NCBI GenBank assembly: GCA_030690855.1
Contig: JAUYFR010000108.1
Coordinates: forward strand, 1 to 9,518
Source: Gallionellaceae bacterium
GTDB lineage: Bacteria; Pseudomonadota; Gammaproteobacteria; Burkholderiales; Gallionellaceae
Direction: 5' to 3'
Length of the DNA: 9,518 nt
Shown: one piece after another, positions 1 through 6,465 of the stretch
Numbering within the stretch: the first letter of the stretch is position 1
Layout of the letters: every line of letters starts with the position of its first letter
Translations under genes and position numbers: made by a program
The notes under the pieces: generated by a model
What the model saw: only the letters and a program-made list of their open reading frames with translations
What the model was told of the DNA's origin: nothing
The model's database searches: none

Positions 1-1
1 A

Positions 2-1177
2 TTAGCGCGCGGCTGGGAGTCGGCCTGTCTATCAGAACAGGAAAGAATATTGGCGCGTGAAAAAAAGTTCATGCGTTTGCCACTCGTTGATCGCAAATTA
101 AAAGTAGCTTATGTGTCGGGTGATTTTCGTAAGCACGCCACTAGCTATTTTATTGAGCAATTATTCGCGCAACATGATCGCAGCAAAATTGAATTGTTTG
201 CCTACTCGAATAACCGAACACGCGATGAAATAACCGAGCGAATTAATTCACTCGTGGATCACTGGACGGTGATCGCAGGCAAGTCAGATGATCAAGTGTG
301 TGAGGTGATGGCGGCTGATGGCATTGATGTATTGATTGATCTCTCAGGGCATTCAGCAAACAATCGTCTCGGAGTATTTGCGCGCCGTGCAGCACCTGTG
401 CAAGCGAGTTATTTGTATTTCGCCAGTACCGGTTTGAGCGAAATGGATTATTGGATTGGCGATGAAATACTGACGCCGCAGGAGTTAGATAATCAGTTCA
501 GTGAGCGGGTATGGCGTTTGCCACGCACCTGGTTGTCGTACAAAACCATCGCCGAGGCCCCCACCTCTCAATGGCAACCTAGTAGTGATGGCAGTGTGTG
601 TATCGGTAGCTTTAATAATTTAGGGAAGATCACGCCACAAACATTGCAGCTCTGGGCGAAAGTTTTGCACGAGCTACCCGAAGCAATTTTACTACTCAAA
701 AATAAAGACCTTGCGGACGAGAGCAATCGGCAGCGCATCCTCGCTGAATTGAGCGCACTTGGCATTGAAGAAAAGCGCATCGAATTGCAAGCGGGTAGCA
801 ACTGGGCAGACTATATGTCACAACACGATCGTCTCGACATTGCACTCGACCCCGTAGGCGGGCATGGCGGCGGCACTTCTACCTGTGATGCGCTATGGAT
901 GGGTGTACCCGTTATTCACCTGAAGGGCGACCATGTGGGTTCGCGTTTTACGGCTTCAATTTTGCATGCGATTGGCCATGACGATTGGATTGCAGAAACA
1001 GAAACGGAATACACTGAAAAAACGATTTCGTTGGCAAAAAATATATCGCTGCGTAAGTCGCTACGCTTCGCGCAGCGTGAGGTGATGGCAAATAGCTCAT
1101 TGTGCAATGCCAAAGAGTTGGCGGGGGTGCTGGAGTCAGCGTATGAGACGATGTTTTCTGATTGGGGGAGGCCTTGA
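2..1177 (+). CDS. GT41 (O-GlcNAc transferase/SPINDLY-like) glycosyltransferase, 5' end cut by window
   Basis: This is the catalytic C-terminal part of a GT41 enzyme, which transfers a sugar from a UDP-sugar, usually to protein Ser/Thr. The frame is open to the left edge (16 sense codons precede the TTG at 50), so the true start lies upstream, and TPR repeats are likely there as in the family. Numbering from the TTG at 50: the first Rossmann half opens with KVAYVSGDFRKH, whose H29 aligns with the proposed catalytic His498 of human OGT. It continues with IDVLIDLSGHSANNRL and STGLSEMDYWIGDE. The second half has SFNNLGKITPQTLQLW, with K193 aligning with OGT Lys842, and DPVGGHGGGTSTCD (267-280), the UDP-binding loop with H272 and D280. 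All key residues appear intact. Bacterial relatives glycosylate flagellin or adhesins, so it may act on protein and not in the polysaccharide pathway. The acceptor cannot be inferred. Family call is firm. Confidence 0.93.
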   Translation, partial: LARGWESACLSEQERILAREKKFMRLPLVDRKLKVAYVSGDFRKHATSYFIEQLFAQHDRSKIELFAYSNNRTRDEITERINSLVDHWTVIAGKSDDQVCEVMAADGIDVLIDLSGHSANNRLGVFARRAAPVQASYLYFASTGLSEMDYWIGDEILTPQELDNQFSERVWRLPRTWLSYKTIAEAPTSQWQPSSDGSVCIGSFNNLGKITPQTLQLWAKVLHELPEAILLLKNKDLADESNRQRILAELSALGIEEKRIELQAGSNWADYMSQHDRLDIALDPVGGHGGGTSTCDALWMGVPVIHLKGDHVGSRFTASILHAIGHDDWIAETETEYTEKTISLAKNISLRKSLRFAQREVMANSSLCNAKELAGVLESAYETMFSDWGRP

Positions 1178-1241
1178 TCCATCAAAAATGTTTGTGAGCC
1201 GCACAGTTTTCTCGCCATTTAACCAAGCTACTCAATCGATC

Positions 1242-1250
1242 TGATAAAAT
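1242..1250 (+). promoter_or_regulatory. Possible extended -10 (TGATAAAAT) giving a leaderless GT4 transcript
   Basis: TGATAAAAT fits an extended -10 (TGnTAnAAT type). It ends six bases before the ATG at 1257, so transcription would begin at or next to the start codon. No Shine-Dalgarno sequence precedes that ATG, which fits a leaderless message. No convincing -35 lies 16-18 bases upstream. This is a pattern-only call. Confidence 0.25.
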
Positions 1251-1256
1251 GCCTCG

Positions 1257-2345
1257 ATGCTAAATCAAGTAATCACCTCAGCGGCGGATATCTCCGCAGA
1301 AATTAAACCTAAACTTCAACTGCTCTATGTGGTCCGACGTTATGGCTCAGTCGGGGGTATGGAGCGCTATGTATGGGAATTAACTCATCAACTTCAGCAG
1401 CTTGGGCATGATGTGACGGTGTTGTGCGAGCGCTGTTATGCACTTCCTGCGGAGGGAATAACCGTCTGTGAACTTGGAGAGGTGGCGCCGCGCCCGCGCT
1501 GGTTGTCTGCGTTGCGCTTTAGTCAGCGCGTGCAACGCTGGTTAGACGACAACCCCAATCCCGATCGATTGATTCACAGCCATGAGCGAATAAGCTCTCA
1601 TCACATAACCACTTTTCATGGTTCAGCTTTCGCCACTGTTCTCGAAAAACCTTGGTGGCGTTTAATCTCTTTGCGCGTGTTGATGTGGCTATATTTAGAA
1701 AGGCGTGAATTAAGCAAGGCGCAGTACATCGTCCCTAATTCAGAATTCACCAAGCAGCAGTTGGCCCATTACTATCCAAAATTAGCGCATAAATTAACCG
1801 AACCTATTGTGCCAGGCGTGGCGCCACTTGCCTTGCGGAAGCCTCGGGGCATTAGTAAAAAAGGAGGAGTGGTTGGATTTGTTGGCGTTGAGTGGAAGCG
1901 CAAAGGCCTGCCGCTCGCAGTTGCTGCATTTAAAAAACTCAGAGTGTCGCGCCCTAAGGTAAAGTTTGTTGTGGTCGGGCCTAGTGCTGAAGATGTTCAG
2001 CATTTATTTTCTGAGTTGCATGGCGCTTATGTACTGAAGGAGTGGTGCAACCAAGTCGACTTTGCGGAATTCGATGTGTTAATTCATCCGGCGCAAGCTG
2101 AGCCTTATGGCATGGTGATCACCGAGGCAATGGCGGCAAAAGTGCCCGTAGTGGTTTCTGATGTTTGTGGCGCTTCCGTCGAAGTAATGCCCAAAGCGGG
2201 TGAGGTGCTACCGATTAATGCCTCAGTTGATGAGTGGGCGAAGGCGCTTGAAAGACAGTTGAATCGAGCTAAGCCAGTGCCTCAGTTCAAGCGCGGTTGG
2301 CAAGAAGTGGCGCAGGATTATGAGAAGGTGTTCTTGCAGTGCTAG
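1257..2345 (+). CDS. GT4 family glycosyltransferase
   Basis: Retaining, GT-B fold glycosyltransferase of family GT4, probably cytoplasmic or peripheral at the inner membrane, adding a sugar from a nucleotide donor to a glycan. The N-terminal domain opens with LLYVVRRYGSVGGMERYVWEL (from residue 22); the GGMERYV segment (33-39) is the glycine-rich acceptor-side loop typical of WaaG/PimA-like enzymes. The second domain begins near GFVGVEWKRKG (208-217), whose basic residues usually bind donor phosphates. The EX7E motif is complete: E282 and E290 in EPYGMVITE. At 362 residues it is full length. The ATG at 1257 has no Shine-Dalgarno sequence and gives about 20 residues before the first strand, more than many relatives have. 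It lies 79 bases after the GT41 gene and 416 bases before manC, so it may be a separate transcription unit. Donor and acceptor are unknown; a core- or O-chain-type mannosyl/glucosyltransferase is possible. Confidence 0.9.
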   Translation: MLNQVITSAADISAEIKPKLQLLYVVRRYGSVGGMERYVWELTHQLQQLGHDVTVLCERCYALPAEGITVCELGEVAPRPRWLSALRFSQRVQRWLDDNPNPDRLIHSHERISSHHITTFHGSAFATVLEKPWWRLISLRVLMWLYLERRELSKAQYIVPNSEFTKQQLAHYYPKLAHKLTEPIVPGVAPLALRKPRGISKKGGVVGFVGVEWKRKGLPLAVAAFKKLRVSRPKVKFVVVGPSAEDVQHLFSELHGAYVLKEWCNQVDFAEFDVLIHPAQAEPYGMVITEAMAAKVPVVVSDVCGASVEVMPKAGEVLPINASVDEWAKALERQLNRAKPVPQFKRGWQEVAQDYEKVFLQC

Positions 2346-2441
2346 CATAAACGGTGGAGGAGTAGGGTGTCGGCCTTATCAACCTTTGTGGTGCTCTATA
2401 TTCGTGCCGGTATCGCGATACGTTGCTTTGACACAGTAAAA

Positions 2442-2558
2442 TTATTTCCACGCCTTCGTCAGCAACTCATCCAGTGCATCGGTAATGCGATTTCCGTCTG
2501 AGGAAAGCGAGCCTATTTTTTCACCCAACTGATCTAACTCAATAGAAACGGCAACTGT
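2442..2558 (-). pseudogene. Possible 3' remnant of an unidentified minus-strand gene
   Basis: On the minus strand 38 codons run from just after a TAG-TGA pair (2559-2564) to a TAA at 2442-2444. There is no start codon. The peptide contains VSIELDQLGEKIGSLSSDG followed by NRITDALDELLTKAWK, with Leu/Ile at heptad-like spacing, as in an amphipathic helix. The same frame continues open upstream of the two stops (2565-2666) with a protein-like but unrecognised sequence. Seen: a coding-like composition with no start and tandem stops. Inferred: the C-terminal relic of a decayed gene, from which the present gap arose. I do not recognise the family, and a chance open frame of this length is possible. 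Confidence 0.25.
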
Positions 2559-2709
2559 TCACTAGGCAAGGCCCGAGTTGGCAAAGGGAGTTGCGCTGTC
2601 AAGCCCGCTCAAAATGATGTGGAAAGGATTTTGGCTAGGAAGGCGATTATTGTGCCGGATGTAAATTCAATGAAGCAATAGGGTAGGGAGAGATTTGGCT
2701 ACTGATCAC

Positions 2710-2718
2710 TGATATAAT
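2710..2718 (+). promoter_or_regulatory. Extended -10 promoter for manC
   Basis: TGATATAAT combines a perfect TATAAT (2713-2718) with the TG of an extended -10 element. Transcription would start near 2725, giving a leader of about 37 bases to the manC ATG. The bases 16-18 upstream hold no good -35, which extended -10 promoters tolerate. It follows the long gap and precedes a run of closely packed genes, so it is the best candidate for the main promoter of manC through at least wzm. Confidence 0.5.
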
Positions 2719-2761
2719 TTGCCGGAAGAAAGTCAAACCTAAAAATAAATAGACATAAAAC

Positions 2762-4186
2762 ATGAAATTAATTCCTACGATTCTTTGTGGTGGAGCGGGT
2801 TCCCGTTTATGGCCTGTTTCACGTGAGCTGCACCCCAAGCCTTTTATTCGTTTGGCGGACGGGCAAAGCCTGCTGCAAAAAGCCTATCTACGTGGGGCCG
2901 CGCTAGCAGATGTAACTGAAATTCTGACAGTGACAAATCGCGACTTATTCTTTAAAACAGAGGATGAGTATCGAGAGGTCGATGGCGCGGCAAAAAGAAC
3001 GCTCAGTCACGGATTTATACTTGAACCATTTGGCCGTAACACTGCACCCGCGATTGCGGCAGCCGCGATACAGGTGTCTGAGACGCATGGTGAGGATGCG
3101 TTACTTTTGGTATTAGCTGCGGATCACTTGATTGCCGATCAAATGGCGTTTGAACAAGCAGTGATTGCTGCGAAACAGTTAGCTATGCAAGGAAAATTGG
3201 TGACCTTTGGCATTCAGCCTGAAGCGCCGGAAACGGGCTACGGTTATATAGAAGCTGAAGGTAACACAGTGCTGCGTTTTGTTGAGAAGCCTAATCTGAA
3301 AAATGCTCAGGCGTACCTCGCCTCAGGCAGGTATCTATGGAACTCGGGTATGTTTTGTTTCTCGGCGGGCGTGATGTTGCAGGAGATGGAAAAGCTCTGC
3401 CCTGAAATTCTAAAAGCTACTCGCTCTTGCATGAGCGTTTCTAGAAAATCAGAGGGGCGTGGTTTTGTGCAGGTTGAGCTATCCCCAGAAAATTTTGGTC
3501 ATATTCCCGATGATTCTATTGATTATGCAGTAATGGAAAAGTCGAAAAATGTTGCCGTTATTCCCTGTAGTATAGGTTGGAGTGATATTGGTTCATGGAG
3601 CGCACTGGGCGACCTGACCGCTGCGGATGAAAAAGGAAACCGTATTGAAGGTGAGGCTTTGCTCCACGATGTAACGAATTGTTATATTCAAAGTAATGAG
3701 CGTATTGTTGGTGCGGTGGGTGTTAATAACATGATTATTATCGACACGCCTGATGCAATTCTTGTTGCGGATCGAAGCCGAGCTCAAGATGTTAAACATC
3801 TATATGTAAGCCTCAAAGCTCAAGGGCACGAGACGCATAGGTTGCACCGTACAGTTCATCGCCCTTGGGGTACTTACACAGTGCTTGAGGAAGGGGCTCG
3901 CTTTAAAATTAAACGTATTGAAGTTAAGCCCGGTGCTAAGCTGAGCCTACAAATGCATCATCATCGTAGTGAACACTGGATTGTCGTGAGCGGTATGGCA
4001 AAAGTAACTAATGGGGAAAATGATCTATTGGTTAACACAAATGAGTCAACCTATATTCCTGCAGGTCACAAACATCGCCTAGAAAATGTGGGTGTGGTTG
4101 ATTTGGTGATGATCGAAGTGCAAAGCGGTGAATATTTAGGTGAGGACGATATCGTAAGATATGAAGATGTGTATGGTCGCCAATAG
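2762..4186 (+). CDS. manC: Bifunctional mannose-1-phosphate guanylyltransferase / mannose-6-phosphate isomerase
   Basis: Cytosolic enzyme of GDP-mannose synthesis. The N-terminal nucleotidyltransferase domain makes GDP-mannose from mannose-1-phosphate and GTP; the C-terminal cupin domain is a type II phosphomannose isomerase (fructose-6-P to mannose-6-P). Visible: the pyrophosphorylase signature LCGGAGSRLWPVSRELHPKP (8-27), FGRNTAPAIAAAA, the sugar-binding FVEKP (173-177) and NSGMF. The cupin metal site lies in LQMHHHRSEHW (396-406), with H399-H401, E404 and H405. At 474 residues it matches CpsB/AlgA-type proteins (about 480), so both domains are complete. The ATG at 2762 has an A-rich leader with no clear Shine-Dalgarno sequence, but the start fits the family N-terminus (MKLIPTILCGG). 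Its partner manB follows after the two inserted MNT/HEPN genes. Confidence 0.97.
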   Translation: MKLIPTILCGGAGSRLWPVSRELHPKPFIRLADGQSLLQKAYLRGAALADVTEILTVTNRDLFFKTEDEYREVDGAAKRTLSHGFILEPFGRNTAPAIAAAAIQVSETHGEDALLLVLAADHLIADQMAFEQAVIAAKQLAMQGKLVTFGIQPEAPETGYGYIEAEGNTVLRFVEKPNLKNAQAYLASGRYLWNSGMFCFSAGVMLQEMEKLCPEILKATRSCMSVSRKSEGRGFVQVELSPENFGHIPDDSIDYAVMEKSKNVAVIPCSIGWSDIGSWSALGDLTAADEKGNRIEGEALLHDVTNCYIQSNERIVGAVGVNNMIIIDTPDAILVADRSRAQDVKHLYVSLKAQGHETHRLHRTVHRPWGTYTVLEEGARFKIKRIEVKPGAKLSLQMHHHRSEHWIVVSGMAKVTNGENDLLVNTNESTYIPAGHKHRLENVGVVDLVMIEVQSGEYLGEDDIVRYEDVYGRQ

Positions 4187-4242
4187 TATTGAAATGATAA
4201 ACAGGCCCTATTGCATGGCGCTTGTGAAGCAAAGCTAAGTTG

Positions 4243-4542
4243 ATGCGTCTGACTGATCAGCAAATCCAAGGGATTAAACAGCTTGCGTGCCAAGTGGCGG
4301 GTGCCGGTGCGCACGTGCGCGTTTTTGGTTCACGCTTGGACGACGCGGCACGCGGAGGTGATGTTGACCTCATGCTCGAATTACCCGAACCCGTAGATAA
4401 TCCCGCACTTATGGCGGCGCAAATAGCGGCTAAAATTTCCCGCGCCATGCACGGACGTAAGGTGGACGTACTGCTTAGCGCCCCCAACCTAATGCGCCTA
4501 CCCATTCATGACATTGCTTTTAACGAAGGCAAATTGCTATGA
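4243..4542 (+). CDS. Minimal MNT-family nucleotidyltransferase, putative MntA-like antitoxin
   Basis: A 99-residue single-domain nucleotidyltransferase of the MNT (DNA polymerase beta-like) fold. VRVFGSRLDD runs into RGGDVDLML: G29-S30 followed by D40 and D42 form a GSX9DXD active site, and D75 in KVDVLL is the likely third carboxylate. In characterised MntA-HepT pairs (Shewanella, Aphanizomenon) the MNT partner AMPylates the tyrosine of the HEPN toxin's RX4HXY motif and inactivates it. Those antitoxins are described with GSX10DXD, so the spacing here is one residue shorter. The ATG at 4243 is preferred; a TTG at 4240 directly before it is also in frame. It starts 56 bases after manC and overlaps the HEPN gene by four bases (ATGA), which suggests translational coupling. 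MntA-like is a strong inference; AMPylation is untested. It could instead be a two-component nucleotidyltransferase of HI0073/HI0074 type. Confidence 0.8.
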   Translation: MRLTDQQIQGIKQLACQVAGAGAHVRVFGSRLDDAARGGDVDLMLELPEPVDNPALMAAQIAAKISRAMHGRKVDVLLSAPNLMRLPIHDIAFNEGKLL

Positions 4543-5024
4543 CGGTAGATCCAAAAGTTACACTACGCTTGCAGTTTTTAGTTCGTGTGGTGCGTAAGGA
4601 GTGTAAGCATCTTGCCGCCACGGATCACCGCTTATTTGGTGATAAGCTTACACTTGAGCAAGTGACACGGCTTGAAGAAAGTCCAGACCTATCAGAGCGG
4701 GTGGAGGCTTTTGTTAGCCGGTTTGGGCGTCTGCAAGACACCGTGGGTGATAAGTTATTGCCACTTCTTTTAGTCGCACTAGGTGAAAGATCCCTTTCAA
4801 ATATAGATAACCTTGACCGTGCCGAACGCTTAGTGTTACTTAAGTCGGCAGACGAGTGGATGGTGATGCGCGGCTTAAGAAACCACATGGTTCATGAATA
4901 TGTGGAAGACCCCGCCGTACTAATGGGCGCGCTGCAAGCTGGGCATAGTTTTGTACCGGTACTTATCTCAAACGCTAACAAAATGTGCGCTGAAATTGAG
5001 CTAAGGGGTTGGTTGAATGACTAA
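4539..5024 (+). CDS. HEPN-domain protein, putative HepT-like RNase toxin
   Basis: A 161-residue, mostly helical protein with a complete HEPN catalytic motif: R114-N-H-M-V-H119-E-Y121, an exact RX4HXY. In HepT toxins R and H form the RNase site at the dimer interface, and the Tyr is the residue AMPylated by the MNT antitoxin. It is somewhat longer than many HepT proteins (roughly 130-145 residues), with extra sequence on the N-terminal side (LRLQFLVRVVRKECKHLAA). Its start overlaps the MNT gene by four bases, with GAAGG (4525-4529) as a Shine-Dalgarno sequence. Its end overlaps manB by eight bases (ATGACTAA, 5017-5024). The antitoxin-first order and the adjacency support an MNT/HEPN pair. Placement inside a GDP-mannose operon is odd. 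Toxicity is inferred from family motifs only; an inactive or regulatory HEPN role is possible. Confidence 0.78.
   Translation: MTVDPKVTLRLQFLVRVVRKECKHLAATDHRLFGDKLTLEQVTRLEESPDLSERVEAFVSRFGRLQDTVGDKLLPLLLVALGERSLSNIDNLDRAERLVLLKSADEWMVMRGLRNHMVHEYVEDPAVLMGALQAGHSFVPVLISNANKMCAEIELRGWLND
5003..5008 (+). promoter_or_regulatory. Ribosome binding site of manB inside the HEPN gene
   Basis: AAGGGG lies eight bases before the manB ATG at 5017 and inside the last codons of the HEPN gene. It fixes the manB start and shows that manB translation begins within the upstream reading frame, so ribosomes finishing the HEPN gene can restart on manB. Confidence 0.65.
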
Positions 5025-6465
5025 TAAAAAATCTCAGCCTCTGACCTGCTTCAAGGCCTACGACATTCGCGGCAAGCTTGGAGACGAACTCAACGAAGAC
5101 ATTGCTTATCGCATTGGTCGCGCCTACGCGCAACACCTCAACGCTAAGCGTGTCGTGGTCGGTGGTGATGTACGCCTGACAAGCGAGGCACTTAAACAGG
5201 CGCTAGCAAATGGCCTGATGGATGGTGGCGCAGATGTCATCGACATTGGCATGACCGGTACTGAAGAAGTGTATTTTGCTGCGTTCTATCTCGATGTCGA
5301 TGGCGGCATCGAAGTCACCGCCAGCCACAACCCCATGGACTACAACGGTATGAAACTGGTTGCTCGAGGGGCTGTGCCCATCAGCGGCGATACCGGCTTA
5401 AAAACGATCCAAGCATTGGCCGAAGCGAATCAATACAATGCTTCCGTAGGTCGGGTTTTAACCCGACAGCAAGGCGACGGGTTAAAACCCGACCTACAAA
5501 ATTCAACAGCCGAGCGCGGGACACTGACTCAATCCTCAATCCTCAATCCTTATATTGAACATCTACTCACCTACGTCGACACAACAACGATTAAGCCACT
5601 CAAGCTTGTTGTTAATGCGGGCAACGGTGCTGCTGGGCATGTGATTGATGCACTTGAGGTGCGCTTTAAACAGTTAGGTGTCCCCATTAGCTTTATCAAA
5701 ATCCATCATCTACCGGATGGTAATTTCCCGAATGGTATACCCAACCCCCTACTACCAGAAAATCGTGCCGCCACGACTGAAGCGGTAAGGTTGTATAAGG
5801 CTGACATGGGTATCGCTTGGGATGGTGATTTTGACCGGTGTTTTCTGTTTGATGAACGCGGCGAGTTTATCGAAGGCTATTACATTGTAGGTTTGCTTGC
5901 CGAAGCATTTTTATCCAAGCACCCCGGTGAAAAGATCATTCACGATCCGAGACTGACTTGGAATACGGTGGATATGGTTAAGCAGGCGGGAGGGGTTCCA
6001 GTTCAATCAAAGACTGGGCATGCCTTTATTAAAGAGCGTATGCGTGCAGAAAACGCCATCTACGGCGGAGAGATGAGTGCGCATCATTATTTTCGTGATT
6101 TCGCCTACTGCGATAGCGGCATGATCCCTTGGTTGTTGGTTGTGGAACTGCTCAGTCGAAGTGGTAAAAAATTGTCGCAACTTGTGGGTGAGCGAATTCA
6201 AGCCTACCCGTGCAGTGGAGAGATCAACTACCGTGTGACTGATGTAACTCAAAGTATTGAACATGTTTTGCAGCATTATCAATTACAGAACCCCATTATC
6301 GATCGTACAGATGGTATCAGTGTAGAGTTCGCCGATTGGCGGTTCAATTTGCGTGGGTCGAATACGGAGCCTTTGCTGCGATTAAATGTGGAAACACGTA
6401 ATAACTTTCCAGCCGTACTTGAGCATGTAAATATGATAGAAACTCTGATTAAGGAAATAGCTTGA
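5017..6465 (+). CDS. manB: Phosphomannomutase (CpsG/ManB type) with an in-frame REP-derived insert
   Basis: Interconverts mannose-6-phosphate and mannose-1-phosphate in the cytosol, feeding ManC. All four alpha-D-phosphohexomutase loops are present: catalytic phosphoserine S103 in TASHNP (101-106), Mg-binding D269-G-D271-F-D273-R, sugar-specificity GGEMSAHH (350-357), and phosphate-binding RGSNTEP (446-452). The N-terminus LTCFKAYDIRGKLGDELNED is nearly that of E. coli CpsG. At 482 residues it exceeds CpsG (about 456). Most of the excess lies between AEANQY and NPYIEHL, about 36 residues where CpsG as I recall it has about 17. That stretch is encoded by a perfect inverted repeat (5446-5497) plus a triple 7-base repeat (5529-5549), and it falls at the domain 1/domain 2 linker, where extra residues are tolerable. 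The gene overlaps HEPN by eight bases, and its TGA shares one base with the wzm ATG. Function is very likely retained. Confidence 0.96.
   Translation: MTNKKSQPLTCFKAYDIRGKLGDELNEDIAYRIGRAYAQHLNAKRVVVGGDVRLTSEALKQALANGLMDGGADVIDIGMTGTEEVYFAAFYLDVDGGIEVTASHNPMDYNGMKLVARGAVPISGDTGLKTIQALAEANQYNASVGRVLTRQQGDGLKPDLQNSTAERGTLTQSSILNPYIEHLLTYVDTTTIKPLKLVVNAGNGAAGHVIDALEVRFKQLGVPISFIKIHHLPDGNFPNGIPNPLLPENRAATTEAVRLYKADMGIAWDGDFDRCFLFDERGEFIEGYYIVGLLAEAFLSKHPGEKIIHDPRLTWNTVDMVKQAGGVPVQSKTGHAFIKERMRAENAIYGGEMSAHHYFRDFAYCDSGMIPWLLVVELLSRSGKKLSQLVGERIQAYPCSGEINYRVTDVTQSIEHVLQHYQLQNPIIDRTDGISVEFADWRFNLRGSNTEPLLRLNVETRNNFPAVLEHVNMIETLIKEIA
5446..5497 (+). repeat. REP-like inverted repeat inserted in frame in manB
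   Basis: Perfect 19-base arms, GTAGGTCGGGTTTTAACCC (5446-5464) and its reverse complement (5479-5497), flank a 14-base spacer. The left arm also folds on itself: GTCGGGTT and AACCCGAC pair across two T bases. The element resembles the dispersed GTAGGTCGGG palindromes seen between genes in many gammaproteobacteria, but here it lies wholly within a coding frame and encodes ManB residues 144 to about 161. It is an inverted pair, not a direct-repeat array. Whether it is a family member dispersed in this genome cannot be judged from one copy. Confidence 0.8.
5529..5549 (+). repeat. Three tandem copies of TCAATCC within manB
   Basis: Three exact, contiguous copies of the 7-base unit TCAATCC lie 31 bases after the REP-like palindrome. 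Seven is not a multiple of three, so gain or loss of one copy would shift the manB frame, while three copies together add 21 bases in frame. They fall in the same expanded linker of ManB, just before NPYIEHL. Confidence 0.8.
6451..6455 (+). promoter_or_regulatory. Ribosome binding site deciding the wzm start
   Basis: AAGGA lies nine bases upstream of the ATG at 6465 and inside the end of manB. It favours that ATG over the TTG at 6462. The ATG shares its A with the manB stop (TGATG), a common stop-restart arrangement. Confidence 0.6.

Larger units (their letters stand above)
2346..2761. other. 416-base intergenic region upstream of manC
   Basis: No intact gene is supported here. It holds a 12-base perfect palindrome (GTATCGCGATAC, 2410-2421), a minus-strand stretch that looks like the tail of a decayed gene (2442-2558), and an extended -10 promoter at 2710-2718. 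I see no strong stem-plus-T-run terminator after the GT4 gene. The JUMPstart/ops sequence common ahead of enterobacterial O-antigen operons is not recognisable. Confidence 0.7.

Noticed and set aside
50..52. TTG at 50 as the start of the GT41 gene
   Set aside because: The frame is open back to base 2 with family-like residues, so this is an internal codon of a gene cut by the window edge.
1174..1185. TTGATCCATCAA as a terminator after the GT41 gene
   Set aside because: Only five A/T-rich pairs with a two-base loop and no T-run; too weak to call.
2428..2433. TTGACA as a -35 element in the intergenic region
   Set aside because: No -10 at 16-18 bases downstream, and no + strand gene follows for more than 300 bases.
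2647..2838. Minus-strand 63-residue frame across the manC start
   Set aside because: It covers the manC promoter and the conserved N-terminus, has no recognisable domain, and is best explained as a shadow.
5446..5497. Paired repeat read as CRISPR
   Set aside because: The two arms are inverted, not direct, occur once, and lie within a conserved coding frame.
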